From: Desulfovibrio sp.
GTDB lineage: Bacteria > Desulfobacterota > Desulfovibrionia > Desulfovibrionales > Desulfovibrionaceae
DNA: 63,132 bases
Assembly: GCA_017528345.1 (NCBI GenBank)
Contig: JAFXOX010000033.1
Location: 1-63,132, forward strand
Direction of reading: 5' to 3'
The notes under the pieces were generated by a model, which saw only the letters and a list, made by a program, of their open reading frames with translations, was not told the origin of the DNA and ran no database searches. The translations under genes and the position numbers were made by a program. The stretch's first letter is position 1. Each line of letters starts with the position of its first letter. Of the stretch, positions 25,237 through 33,510 are shown piece after piece.

Positions 25237-25352
25237 GACAGTCCTCCAGAAAAGAACATAACGTACGATGAAAGATGGCGTTCTGTGTGAAAATGGAATC
25301 GTTCTCTCTCATGCGGAAACGGAAACAATCACAGGTCTCAGTGAACTTGCAA

Positions 25353-25367
25353 TGAAAAATGATTTCA
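25353..25367. promoter_or_regulatory. possible Fur box upstream of feoA
   Basis: TGAAAAATGATTTCA has palindromic ends (TGAAA/TTTCA) and resembles the 15-bp Fur site. It lies about 115 bases upstream of the feoA start, a plausible distance given the unresolved promoter. The match to the canonical site is imperfect. The remaining intergenic DNA up to 25861 is AT-rich around 25615-25720 and includes TTGACA at 25712, but no complete promoter or other gene could be supported. Confidence 0.35.
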
Positions 25368-25861
25368 CATTTCAAAAAAAAGTGCAACATGAAATTCAAT
25401 CTCAAAGTTCCCGCACGTGCCTGAAACTCCTTGAAATTGGCTCTACGGGCTCAGATCTCAAGAGAAAAAATTTTTTTTGCACCCATGAGCGCAAGGGTAC
25501 TTCAAAGAGGTTTCTTGTTGGCTTGTGCAAGACTCGGAGCGATGTCAGCTGAAGAGGAGGGGAGAATTTTGCCGTCATGGCTGTGGAACAGGAGAAAAAT
25601 GGTCATAAAAAGCGATAATTTTTGTTAAATTTTAAAAAAACCTATTTTTTTTGTGTTTACCTGCGTATTCTTGAATTTCATAGAAATATTTTGAAATGTA
25701 CAGATTTTTCTTGACATGTTTAGCATACTCTGGCAAAGAACATCGTATGCCTTAAGAGCTCAGGGAGACTACGGGGCTGGTCGGCCTTGCTCTTGTCGTT
25801 TTTTTTTATGAAGACTTTTGTTCTTCTCTGCAAAGAACCGTTTTTTCGAGGAAGGAACCCC

Positions 25862-26581
25862 ATGACTGAGGAAAACATTTCAAAAAATATAATGAAGCCC
25901 AGCAAAAAAGCAGGGAAAATTCAATTTGATCGTAAGATGTCCGACGTTTGCCTGATATTGCGCTACTGCAATCTGGCACGCCATATGGACTACGCGACCA
26001 TTCAGGAGTTGGTGGGGTTAGATGCCGAAACGATGCAGAAGCTTTTTTACGGGTTTAAGAACAAGGTTCCCGATGGAACCCTCGACAGGCTCTGTGAATG
26101 TCTTCACCTCGATTATATGATGCTTCTGTCCTACGCACGAGACTGGAAGAAAAACCACGGTGTCTCCTCCAAGGATCTCCCTTTCCCCGTTTGTCTGCAG
26201 CTCAGCGATGGAACTGTGTCCAGTGAGCGTTTCTGGTTTCAGAACGGCTGGTTTGAGGATAATTTTACAAACGTCGAGAATGTGTCGGTCTTTAAGCTTG
26301 CCGATAACAGTCTCTCCACCTACGGTTTCAACCGGAATGACGTGGTTCTGGCCAGTCGCCTTCCGGAACATGTGGTCTTCATGACGCACCACATCTATAT
26401 GGTACGTGAGCGCGACGGCTGCATTTATCCCCGGGTGGCTGAAGTCTTTGCCACTGGCGTGAATGATTATACGCGTCTGCTCTGTAATCCTCTGGATAAA
26501 AGTGACCACATTCCCTTTTCGCCGCTGCCTGAGAACTTTTTCATGGAAGGCCGTCTTGTCTGGAAATGCGGCTTTATCTAA
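25862..26581 (+). CDS. phage-repressor-like regulator with S24 fold, probably non-cleaving
   Basis: The product has 239 residues. The N-terminal part (about 25-90) is a helical HTH-like domain (CLILRYCNLARHMDYATIQE, then GLDAETMQKLFYGFKNKVPD). The C-terminal part (about 135-239) resembles the S24/LexA fold: FKLADNSLSTYGFNRNDVVL, where LexA has the nucleophile Ser, then HIYMVRERDG and YPRVAEVFATG, where the catalytic Lys is replaced by Arg. Self-cleavage is therefore unlikely. No prophage is nearby, so it looks domesticated. ATG 25862 follows GGAAGGA; the frame is open upstream to 25787. A strong terminator follows. Confidence 0.75.
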   Translation: MTEENISKNIMKPSKKAGKIQFDRKMSDVCLILRYCNLARHMDYATIQELVGLDAETMQKLFYGFKNKVPDGTLDRLCECLHLDYMMLLSYARDWKKNHGVSSKDLPFPVCLQLSDGTVSSERFWFQNGWFEDNFTNVENVSVFKLADNSLSTYGFNRNDVVLASRLPEHVVFMTHHIYMVRERDGCIYPRVAEVFATGVNDYTRLLCNPLDKSDHIPFSPLPENFFMEGRLVWKCGFI

Positions 26582-26613
26582 ATCCTGAGACTTATTTCAG
26601 AGAGCTGTGGGGC

Positions 26614-26654
26614 GGCCGCAGTGGGGCAGAAAGCCTTGACTGCGGCCTTTTTTT
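26614..26654 (+). terminator. terminator of the S24-like regulator gene
   Basis: GGCCGCAGT (26614-26622) and ACTGCGGCC (26639-26647) form a perfect 9-bp stem with a longer loop, followed by seven T. Confidence 0.88.
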
Positions 26655-26779
26655 CAGTCCTGTTTTTTCCTTGGCGCGGAATGCTTGGCAGGAAAAAAAC
26701 TTTGTGCTAAAAAGAACAAGTTTTTTTGAGGTGCACCAACTGGTGATGGTGTCTTTTTTCTAAACTGGAGGATGAGGTC

Positions 26780-27700
26780 ATGTCTGCACTGGTTCTCGGT
26801 CATATGAATCCTGATACCGATAGCATCATTTCCGCTATCGCCGCCTGCGAACTCTACAAAAAACGTGGCTTTGACGTTAAAGCCTGTGCTCAGGGTGATC
26901 CCACCCCTGAGAGCAAATTCGTTTTGGAAAAATTTGGTCTGACCGCTCCTGAAGTGGTGAAAGACGTTGCCGGAAAGGAAGTCTTTTTAGTGGACTATTC
27001 TGATCTGGCCCAGGCTCCTGCTGGTCTTGCAGACGCCACGGTTAAGGGTATTGTTGACCATCACAAACTCGGTGATGTGACCACCTCAAGCCCCCTGGAA
27101 TGCTGGATTTGGCCCGTTGGCTGCACCGCGACTGTTCTGACCAGCATGTATGAATTCTACGGTGTTGAAATCCCCCGCGGTTTGGCTGGCGGCATGCTCT
27201 GCGCCATCCTTTCTGACACCGTGATCTTCAAGTCACCCACCTGCACTGAAGCTGACAAGAAAGCTGTTGCCAAACTGGCCAAGATCGCCGGCGTGAACGA
27301 CGTGGAAGCTCTGGGCATTGAGATGTTCAAGGTGAAGAGCGCTGTTGACGGCACCCCCATGCGTGATCTGGTCAACCGTGACTACAAAGACTTTAATATG
27401 AATGGCAATAAGGTCGGCATTGGCCAGCTGGAAGTTGTGGACCTCTCCATTCTGGACAAGGTGAAGGCTGGTTTGCAGGCTGAAATCGAAAAAGTGAAGG
27501 CTGAAGGCGGCCGTCACAGTGTCTTCCTGCTCCTGACCGACATCATGAAAGAAGGCTCTGAAATGCTCATCGCTTCCGATGATCCTTCCGTGGTGGAAAA
27601 AGCCTTTGGTGCCAAGCCTCAGGGCAACAGTGTCTGGCTTGACGGCGTGATGAGCCGTAAAAAGCAGGTCGTGCCCAATTTTGAGAAAGCCTTTAAGTAA
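26780..27700 (+). CDS. ppaC: manganese-dependent inorganic pyrophosphatase (family II)
   Basis: This is a 306-residue DHH-family enzyme. The metal motifs are in order: GHMNPDTDS (residues 7-15), VDYSDL (about 73-78) and VDHHKLGD (about 94-101). The C-terminal DHHA2 domain ends with SRKKQVVP (about 293-300), the pyrophosphate-binding motif. No CBS insert is present, so this is the short constitutive form. It hydrolyses pyrophosphate in the cytoplasm, pulling biosynthesis and, in sulfate reducers, sulfate activation forward. GGAGGATGAGG precedes the ATG. It is monocistronic with its own terminator. Confidence 0.97.
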   Translation: MSALVLGHMNPDTDSIISAIAACELYKKRGFDVKACAQGDPTPESKFVLEKFGLTAPEVVKDVAGKEVFLVDYSDLAQAPAGLADATVKGIVDHHKLGDVTTSSPLECWIWPVGCTATVLTSMYEFYGVEIPRGLAGGMLCAILSDTVIFKSPTCTEADKKAVAKLAKIAGVNDVEALGIEMFKVKSAVDGTPMRDLVNRDYKDFNMNGNKVGIGQLEVVDLSILDKVKAGLQAEIEKVKAEGGRHSVFLLLTDIMKEGSEMLIASDDPSVVEKAFGAKPQGNSVWLDGVMSRKKQVVPNFEKAFK

Positions 27701-27728
27701 ACATTGCCGTTTTTGCGGAATATCTTCG

Positions 27729-27762
27729 AAGGACTCTGATCATCTGATCGGAGTCCTTCTTT
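27729..27762 (+). terminator. terminator of ppaC
   Basis: AAGGACTC, one mismatch, GATC and the mirrored GATC, GAGTCCTT (27729-27757) form a long stem followed by a T-rich tail. Confidence 0.85.
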
Positions 27763-28258
27763 GTTCTTGTCGAAAACGTGATGTTTACGCTTTGAGTTCG
27801 GAATCTTCTTTTCATACGTAAGTGCTGCGAGCCCTTTACAGAGGGCATTGGCAGAGCATGTACATGTTATTTTTTACGTCTCCGCTTCGACATTCTGTCT
27901 GCTTGTTCTTGGGCTTTGTGATGTATACAACAAGAATTCTTCAAGGCTAAGCTTGGAAGCTCTTATGGCCTCTTTTGAGAAGAATCGGTGATAGGCCGGT
28001 TACACGGGGGTTTTCTTGATTTTTTGGACCGATGTCAGTAAAGTAGGTGGGTTTTCAACATTTTGCCGGTGAGCTGTCCTTTTCTGAGGAAGGACAGTTG
28101 CTGTTTTACACGCAAAGGTTTGGGCTTTTTGCACGCGTTGTAAGGCGTCTTTTTCTTTTTGGACTTTTGGCAGCATATGCGTGCCTGGACATTTCTGTTC
28201 TTTTGTTTGTGAGGCAAGCCTTTGTGAGGTTTGTCTGCGTTCCAACATAGGAAAATAT
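27763..28258. other. intergenic region upstream of hslU
   Basis: About 490 bases lie between the ppaC terminator and the structured element before hslU. I see no gene with a ribosome binding site and no convincing heat-shock (sigma-32) promoter. The last 100 bases, 28150-28255, are plus-strand leader of hslU. Confidence 0.5.
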
Positions 28259-28307
28259 GGAGGCGGCATTTCCTCCCCCTTGCGGGGGTTTTCATGCCGG
28301 AGAGTTG
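28259..28307 (+). promoter_or_regulatory. SD-hairpin-start element, copy 3 (hslU)
   Basis: GGAGG (28259-28263) is followed by CGGCAT (28264-28269), an inner stem CCCCC/GGGGG (28275-28279 with 28284-28288), and ATGCCG (28294-28299). Here the outer stem is CGGCAT/ATGCCG instead of CAGCG/CGCTG: both strands changed together, which supports base pairing. An 8-base spacer leads to the ATG at 28308. The spacer carries a second weak Shine-Dalgarno (GGAGAG), unlike the other copies. CCTCC at 28272-28276 could pair with GGAGG. An in-frame ATG at 28257 would extend HslU by 17 residues. Confidence 0.65.
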
Positions 28308-29618
28308 ATGAGCGATCTGATTCCCAGACGCATTGTGGAAGAGCTGGATAAATTTATCATCGGGCAGGAAAAGGCCAAGCGCATGGTTGCTGTGGCTGTG
28401 CGTAACCGTTGGCGCAGGCAGCAGTTACCTGCAGAACTGCGTGATGAGATCGCACCCAAGAATATTATCATGATGGGGCCGACGGGTGTGGGCAAAACCG
28501 AAATTGCGCGGCGTCTTGCCAAGCTTTCAGGTGCGCCCTTTCTCAAAGTCGAAGCCACCAAGTTCACGGAAGTCGGTTATGTAGGGCGCGATGTGGAGTC
28601 GATGGTGCGCGATCTTATGGAGATTGGCATCAATCTTCTGCGCAGTGAAGCCAATAAGCAGGTGCAGCACGCAGCCGAGGCCGCAGCGGAAGAACGTCTC
28701 ATGGATCTTTTGCTGCCGCCTTCAGGTCGTGAAGAGCATACTTCAACGCGTGACAAGTTGTTGCAGCAGTTTCGTCTGGGCTATCTCGATGAGCGGGAAG
28801 TGGAAATGGAAGTGACCGAGAGTCGGGGAGCGACCATTGACATCTTTGCCATTCCCGGCATGGAAAATATGGGAGGCCAGGTTAAGGACATGTTCAGTAA
28901 GGCCTTTCCTCCCAAGCGCAGCAGAAAGAAGCTGAAGATCAAAAAGGCCTATACTATTCTCGTGCAGGAGGAGACCGCCAAGCTTGTGGATGATGATTCT
29001 CTGACAGAACGGGCCAGAGAGCGCGTGGAGCAGATGGGGATCATCTTCATAGACGAAATCGATAAAATTGCCAGCAATCAGCAAGGCAAGAACAGCGATG
29101 TCTCACGAGAGGGCGTGCAGCGCGACCTTCTGCCCATTGTCGAAGGCAGCGCCGTCAATACCAAGTACGGGCTTGTGCATACCGACCATATTCTCTTTAT
29201 AGCCGCAGGTGCCTTCCATTTCAGCAAGCCCTCTGATCTGATTCCTGAACTGCAGGGTCGTTTCCCGCTGCGGGTCGAGCTGGAAGCTCTGGACCGTAAG
29301 GATTTTCTGCGCATTCTCACTGAGCCGGACAATGCGTTAACCAAGCAGTACGCAGCGCTTCTTGGCACCGAACAGGTGCAGCTGGACTTTACCGAGGACG
29401 GTCTGGCAGAAATTGCGGCCTTTGCCGAAGAGATCAATGCGCAGACCGAAAATATTGGTGCCAGGCGTCTGTATACCATTATGGAGAAGATTTTGGCGGA
29501 TGTTTCCTTTGAAGCGCCTTCCATGCCTGGAGCGCATGTGGTTGTCAATGCCGGCTATGTCAATGAGAATCTCAAAGACATCCGCAGTGATCAGGATCTC
29601 AGCCGCTACATCCTTTAG
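28308..29618 (+). CDS. hslU: HslU ATPase of the HslUV protease
   Basis: This is a 436-residue AAA+ unfoldase. Walker [10 protein letters not shown] is at about 55-63, with the HslU marker [20 protein letters not shown] directly after. The intermediate I-domain spans about 110-230. Walker [11 protein letters not shown] is at about 245-254 and sensor motifs follow ([25 protein letters not shown]). The length is usual for the family (about 440). HslU delivers unfolded substrates to the HslV peptidase, but hslV is not next to it here. The start [13 protein letters not shown] matches the family N-terminus. A diguanylate cyclase gene follows by 29 bases. Confidence 0.96.
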   Translation: MSDLIPRRIVEELDKFIIGQEKAKRMVAVAVRNRWRRQQLPAELRDEIAPKNIIMMGPTGVGKTEIARRLAKLSGAPFLKVEATKFTEVGYVGRDVESMVRDLMEIGINLLRSEANKQVQHAAEAAAEERLMDLLLPPSGREEHTSTRDKLLQQFRLGYLDEREVEMEVTESRGATIDIFAIPGMENMGGQVKDMFSKAFPPKRSRKKLKIKKAYTILVQEETAKLVDDDSLTERARERVEQMGIIFIDEIDKIASNQQGKNSDVSREGVQRDLLPIVEGSAVNTKYGLVHTDHILFIAAGAFHFSKPSDLIPELQGRFPLRVELEALDRKDFLRILTEPDNALTKQYAALLGTEQVQLDFTEDGLAEIAAFAEEINAQTENIGARRLYTIMEKILADVSFEAPSMPGAHVVVNAGYVNENLKDIRSDQDLSRYIL

Positions 29619-29647
29619 GTGAGTGACTCAAACGAGGATAGGGCGTT

Positions 29648-31201
29648 GTGAAGAGACAAGGCAGTCTGCTGTTTCGGTTTGCCGTGATCTTTGCCGTCTT
29701 CATTTGTGTGGCGTTGCTGCTTGGAGCGGCCAGTGCCTATATGCATCAGCGCGACAGCTATCACAGACAGTGTGAAAAGCGTCTGGTGGACATTGCCGAT
29801 CATCTGAAAAGCCTGGTGGAATCCGATCGACGCGTGTTTTTTGATTTTCAGGAATATCTCATCAAGCACCGCGAAGATATCCTGATAGATGCCAAAACCC
29901 TCACAGACTGGCATTCGTCCTGGTACGTCTTTGACGCTATGTTCAGGGCAGTCTATCCTCATAAGACCCTGGGAATCGACATCAGCTTCAATCAGATGCG
30001 GGAAGACGTACAGCACGCCTGTGCCGTCTATTTCTTCAAGAAATGGTCCACGGTCTTCATTGATGCCGCCCGCAATTTCGGCATCCACTCCGTCTCCTAT
30101 CTTGTGCCGAGTATGTTTAACCGTACTGTCTATGGCATTGTGAGCTCTTCCAGACAGGTGCAGCAGGATGACCCTGAGCTTCTGGCCATCTGCCCTGAAG
30201 AATCAAGGCCAAGTGACCGCTACCGGACCTTTTGGCAAAGCTGGACAGATCGTGGGCGGGCAGCAGGCCATGACACCCACGAGGGAAAATGGGGGCAAGC
30301 GTACGCCTATTACGCCACAGTCATGCTCGATGGGCAGCGCATCGGCGTCATTGAGACAGAGGTCAGCACGGCCGAGGCTGATCATATCATTTTTGAGGAG
30401 GCCCTGAGACAGACAATCGGGGTCGGAGTGGTTTTGCTTATCACGACGCTCTGTGTTTTGCTCTATCTCAATGAACGCTTTATTTTGCGCTTGAAGCGGC
30501 TGCAGGAAAGTGTACGCAGTTACAGTCTGACCAAGGATCCGGAGATCGCCGTACAGATTGCCAAGCAAACAGACGCTCAAGATGAGATTTCGTTGCTTTC
30601 CCGGCAAATTTCCGCCATGATCCATGAAATTCAAAACTATATTCAGTCTTTGACGAAAACCACGGCGGATTTGGCCGAGGAACGTGAGAATGCAGATGTA
30701 CTGCGCAGGCTTGTCAACCGTGACGCGCTGACCGGATTGAGGAATCAGCATGCCTATGAGCTTGACATGTCACGGCTGGATGCCGAGATCGGTGAAGGTC
30801 GTGCGGATTTTGCTCTTGTCGTCATTGATCTCAATTTCCTGAAGAAAATCAATGATCAGTATGGGCATGAATGTGGCAATGATGCCTTGAAGAAGCTCTG
30901 TGTGTATATCCGCTCCTTTTTCAGTGATTTCAGAATCTATCGCATTGGCGGCGATGAGTTTGTTGTGCTCATTGAGCATGAAGAAAAAGAGCAAATCACA
31001 AATCTTGTCACGCAGTTTCGCGAGTTTATGGAAGACGTTTGGAACAATGCGTCGCTGGAAAACTGGGAGCGGATTTCTGCGGCAGCGGGCTATGCTTGTT
31101 ATGACCAAGCTACCGATACGACCACCTGCCTTGTCTTTAAACGCGCCGACGCCGATATGTATAAGCATAAGCTTCTGATGAAAGCCAGTCGCAGTCAATA
31201 A
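29648..31201 (+). CDS. membrane diguanylate cyclase (GGDEF) without I-site
   Basis: This 517-residue protein has two transmembrane helices (about 10-32 and 255-280) framing a periplasmic sensor of about 220 residues, then a HAMP-like linker and coiled coil, and a GGDEF domain from about 345. The active-site loop RIGGDEFVV is intact (about 433-441) and DLNFLKKINDQYGHECGND is the substrate-binding segment. The inhibitory RxxD site five residues before GGDEF is absent (FFSDF there), so product feedback is unlikely. It starts with GTG, 29 bases after hslU. It makes c-di-GMP in response to an unknown periplasmic signal and converges with a second cyclase gene. Confidence 0.9.
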   Translation: MKRQGSLLFRFAVIFAVFICVALLLGAASAYMHQRDSYHRQCEKRLVDIADHLKSLVESDRRVFFDFQEYLIKHREDILIDAKTLTDWHSSWYVFDAMFRAVYPHKTLGIDISFNQMREDVQHACAVYFFKKWSTVFIDAARNFGIHSVSYLVPSMFNRTVYGIVSSSRQVQQDDPELLAICPEESRPSDRYRTFWQSWTDRGRAAGHDTHEGKWGQAYAYYATVMLDGQRIGVIETEVSTAEADHIIFEEALRQTIGVGVVLLITTLCVLLYLNERFILRLKRLQESVRSYSLTKDPEIAVQIAKQTDAQDEISLLSRQISAMIHEIQNYIQSLTKTTADLAEERENADVLRRLVNRDALTGLRNQHAYELDMSRLDAEIGEGRADFALVVIDLNFLKKINDQYGHECGNDALKKLCVYIRSFFSDFRIYRIGGDEFVVLIEHEEKEQITNLVTQFREFMEDVWNNASLENWERISAAAGYACYDQATDTTTCLVFKRADADMYKHKLLMKASRSQ

Positions 31202-31265
31202 GCAATCTTCATTGACTGGTTACGGACTTTTGTGTGAGGCATTGTCAACGCGGTTTCTCTGCCAG

Positions 31266-33173
31266 TCAGCTTTTCCCCTCTTTTTCAGAGTGCCAGATAA
31301 AGGTCACGCGGTTTCCCGTGACCTTTTTGCTTTGGTACGTCCCGTTGTCGGCACGTTCATAGAGGCTTTCAAAAGTATCTTCTTGATTGGCCGGATAGAA
31401 GGCAGCCCCGATACTGACGGCGATATTTTGCCCGAGAAGTTCAGGAATCTCGATAGCTGCAATATTGTTGAAGAGGCGGCCCATGATTTTCTTGCCAATC
31501 TCTTCGGTAATGACGCCCTTGGAGAAGGCCGCAAACTCATCCCCTCCCAATCTGAAGACGATGTCGGTTTCACGGAAGGTTTTCGTCAGGCTCTGAGCAA
31601 GGGCGATGAGTACCTTGTCACCTGTGGCGTGACCGTACGTATCATTGATGTGTTTGAACTTGTCGGTGTCCATGAGACAGAACATGCCACACATGCCTTC
31701 AGCCATGGCTTTGCGGACAAGGTTTTCACCGCTGCCGCGGTTGCGGATACCGGTCATAAGATCGGTTTCCGAGAGCTTACGCAGGACTTCCTGCTGCTTG
31801 CGATCCTCGTCAATGGATTCAAAGGCAAGGAGAATATGGTGGAGAAGACCTGTTTTTTTGCGGTCAACCACCACAAAGCGCAGGCGCATCCAGCGGTTTT
31901 TGCAGTCCACAAACTCCTGAGAGATGGAATGGGTGTCAGTGAGACGCTCTTCAAGCGTGGTTGGGTCCATGAACTGCTTCATCAGCTCGCGCGACTGTTC
32001 GGAGGAGAACGCTTCGGCAAGTGCTATAGCCCGGCCACTGAAATTGCTCATATCTTTGCCAAGGAGTGCTTCAATATTGGGATTGGTACGGATGATGGTC
32101 ATGCGGTCTGTCGCGAGATCAATGTTAATGGCTGAGGTATAGATGGAGGCCACAGCCTGAATTTCCTTGTTCAGCTCCTCGGCTTCCTGATATTTGCGAC
32201 TCATGTGTAAAAAAACCGAAAGACAGGTGCCAAGCACAAGAAAGAGGATCAGGCTGCTTGTCAGATAGATGGAAGTGAGCGAAGCATACATCTCCTCTTC
32301 ATTGAGTATGAAGAGAACGTTCCAATCATTATTGACCTTTGCAACAAGCCCTGTGAACTTCTCGCCTGCCGCGTCGTTGAGCTCTAGTCGCTGCACCAGG
32401 GTTGTGGAATCTTCCGTCTCTCCCTCTGGAAGAGGCTTATGTACATGCTGTGCTTTGAATGCCTGATACAAGGCCACTTCCAGAAGTGATCCGTGTTCAC
32501 CAATCTCAATACCGATTTTATCACGATCGGAGTGGGCAACCACAAAACCATCAGCGTCGATGACAAAAGCTGCAGCAACCTCCTTCTTCTGACCAAAATT
32601 CTGTATGGCACGCTGGACACCGTTCAGAAAAATATCCATGGAAACCACACTGTTCCCATCGTTGAGCAGCTGACTGACCGAGGTCATCATGATTTCCGTC
32701 TGAAGATTCAGATAGGGTTTGGCGAGCACGATTTTGCCCTGCCCCTGAAGAGCTGCCTTGTACCAGGGTCTTTCTTTGGGCTGGTAGGCCTTGGGCGGGA
32801 TCCAGCCGCTGCCGTCAAGGTATTGGCCTCGGTAGTAGCTGTAGATACCTGTGGTATTTTCGTCGATGACTTTGGCGTAGATGGCTGTTTCATTGACGAG
32901 AAACGCTCCCACAGATTTGTGATCTATGCCCTTGGCAAGCATCTCATTGACCTTCAGCGAGGAAAAGGCCACGGCATCCATGGGCATTTTCATGGCGTAA
33001 TTGACATTTTTGGCCGTATGCTGGGCTTCATTGGACCAGGTGATGAGAATATTGTCTTTGGAAGTTGTGTAGAGCCAGTAGAAGAGGGCAACGATGAGGG
33101 CGAGTGCAAGGCCAGTGATGGTACAGGCAATGGGCGTGAAGCGCTTATAGGAGGTTGGCATTGTGCTCAGCAT
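31266..33173 (-). CDS. Cache-PAS-GGDEF diguanylate cyclase with I-site
   Basis: The product has 635 residues. An N-terminal membrane helix (about 12-35) precedes an extracellular dCache sensor (VNYAMKMPMDAVAF, then GIYSYYRGQYLDGSGWIPPK and WYKAALQGQGKIVLAKPYLN), a second helix (about 300-322), a PAS domain (about 350-460), and a C-terminal GGDEF domain. The catalytic loop is RLGGDEFAAF (about 541) with an intact inhibitory site RETD five residues earlier. The Cache part fits binding of small organic acids or amino acids. It is divergent from nothing close and convergent with the other cyclase; its 3' end overlaps that gene's terminator. Confidence 0.92.
   Translation of the reverse strand: MLSTMPTSYKRFTPIACTITGLALALIVALFYWLYTTSKDNILITWSNEAQHTAKNVNYAMKMPMDAVAFSSLKVNEMLAKGIDHKSVGAFLVNETAIYAKVIDENTTGIYSYYRGQYLDGSGWIPPKAYQPKERPWYKAALQGQGKIVLAKPYLNLQTEIMMTSVSQLLNDGNSVVSMDIFLNGVQRAIQNFGQKKEVAAAFVIDADGFVVAHSDRDKIGIEIGEHGSLLEVALYQAFKAQHVHKPLPEGETEDSTTLVQRLELNDAAGEKFTGLVAKVNNDWNVLFILNEEEMYASLTSIYLTSSLILFLVLGTCLSVFLHMSRKYQEAEELNKEIQAVASIYTSAINIDLATDRMTIIRTNPNIEALLGKDMSNFSGRAIALAEAFSSEQSRELMKQFMDPTTLEERLTDTHSISQEFVDCKNRWMRLRFVVVDRKKTGLLHHILLAFESIDEDRKQQEVLRKLSETDLMTGIRNRGSGENLVRKAMAEGMCGMFCLMDTDKFKHINDTYGHATGDKVLIALAQSLTKTFRETDIVFRLGGDEFAAFSKGVITEEIGKKIMGRLFNNIAAIEIPELLGQNIAVSIGAAFYPANQEDTFESLYERADNGTYQSKKVTGNRVTFIWHSEKEGKS
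31299..31328 (+). terminator. terminator of the hslU-cyclase unit inside the opposite gene's 3' end
   Basis: AAAGGTCACG (31299-31308) and CGTGACCTTT (31317-31326) form a perfect 10-bp stem followed by T. It lies within the last codons of the minus-strand cyclase gene, so coding and terminator functions share these bases. Confidence 0.75.
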
Positions 33174-33453
33174 GGTGGGCTCGCAAGGTCATCCTTTTGT
33201 GGGAAGATGATTCGAAGATAGATCTGAAAATAATGCGCATCATCTGATGTGCCAAGTATTTTATGAAAAAGGTCTTAGCCTCTTGTCAAGGGAATTCTTC
33301 GGTATTTTTGTTTGAGGTCTCTGAGAGGCCCAAGTGACAAATGTGACTTTCGGCATTTCCTGTCCAATTGTAAGCACAACATGTCTCCAGAGATGTCAGA
33401 CGATAGAGCTATGACGTTGGCATCTGATGAGAGTGATAACAGATGAAATTTTG

Positions 33454-33498
33454 CACAAATAAAGCCCGGTCTGCCTTGCAGATCGGGCTTTATTTGTG
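33454..33498 (-). terminator. large hairpin terminator after the TRAP operon
   Basis: CACAAATAAAGCCCG (33454-33468) and CGGGCTTTATTTGTG (33484-33498) are perfect arms around an inner imperfect stem, giving T-rich runs on both strands. The region 33174-33453 upstream of the cyclase gene holds no gene. Confidence 0.85.
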
Positions 33499-33510
33499 AA
33501 GCGGTTTTTC

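Noticed and set aside
25712..25760. Possible sigma-54 or sigma-70 promoter before the S24-like regulator
   Set aside because: TTGACA has no -10 at a usable distance, and TGGCA lacks the GC element at the right spacing.
27763..28256. Open frames of 60-90 codons on both strands upstream of hslU
   Set aside because: They have no ribosome binding site, biased composition and no recognisable domain.
31212..32135. 307-codon open frame on the plus strand across the second diguanylate cyclase
   Set aside because: It is a shadow of the GGDEF gene with no start signal or domain.
33454..33498. Considered as terminal inverted repeats of a mobile element
   Set aside because: The arms are adjacent, the loop is an imperfect inner stem, and it sits at the end of the TRAP operon, so a terminator explains it.
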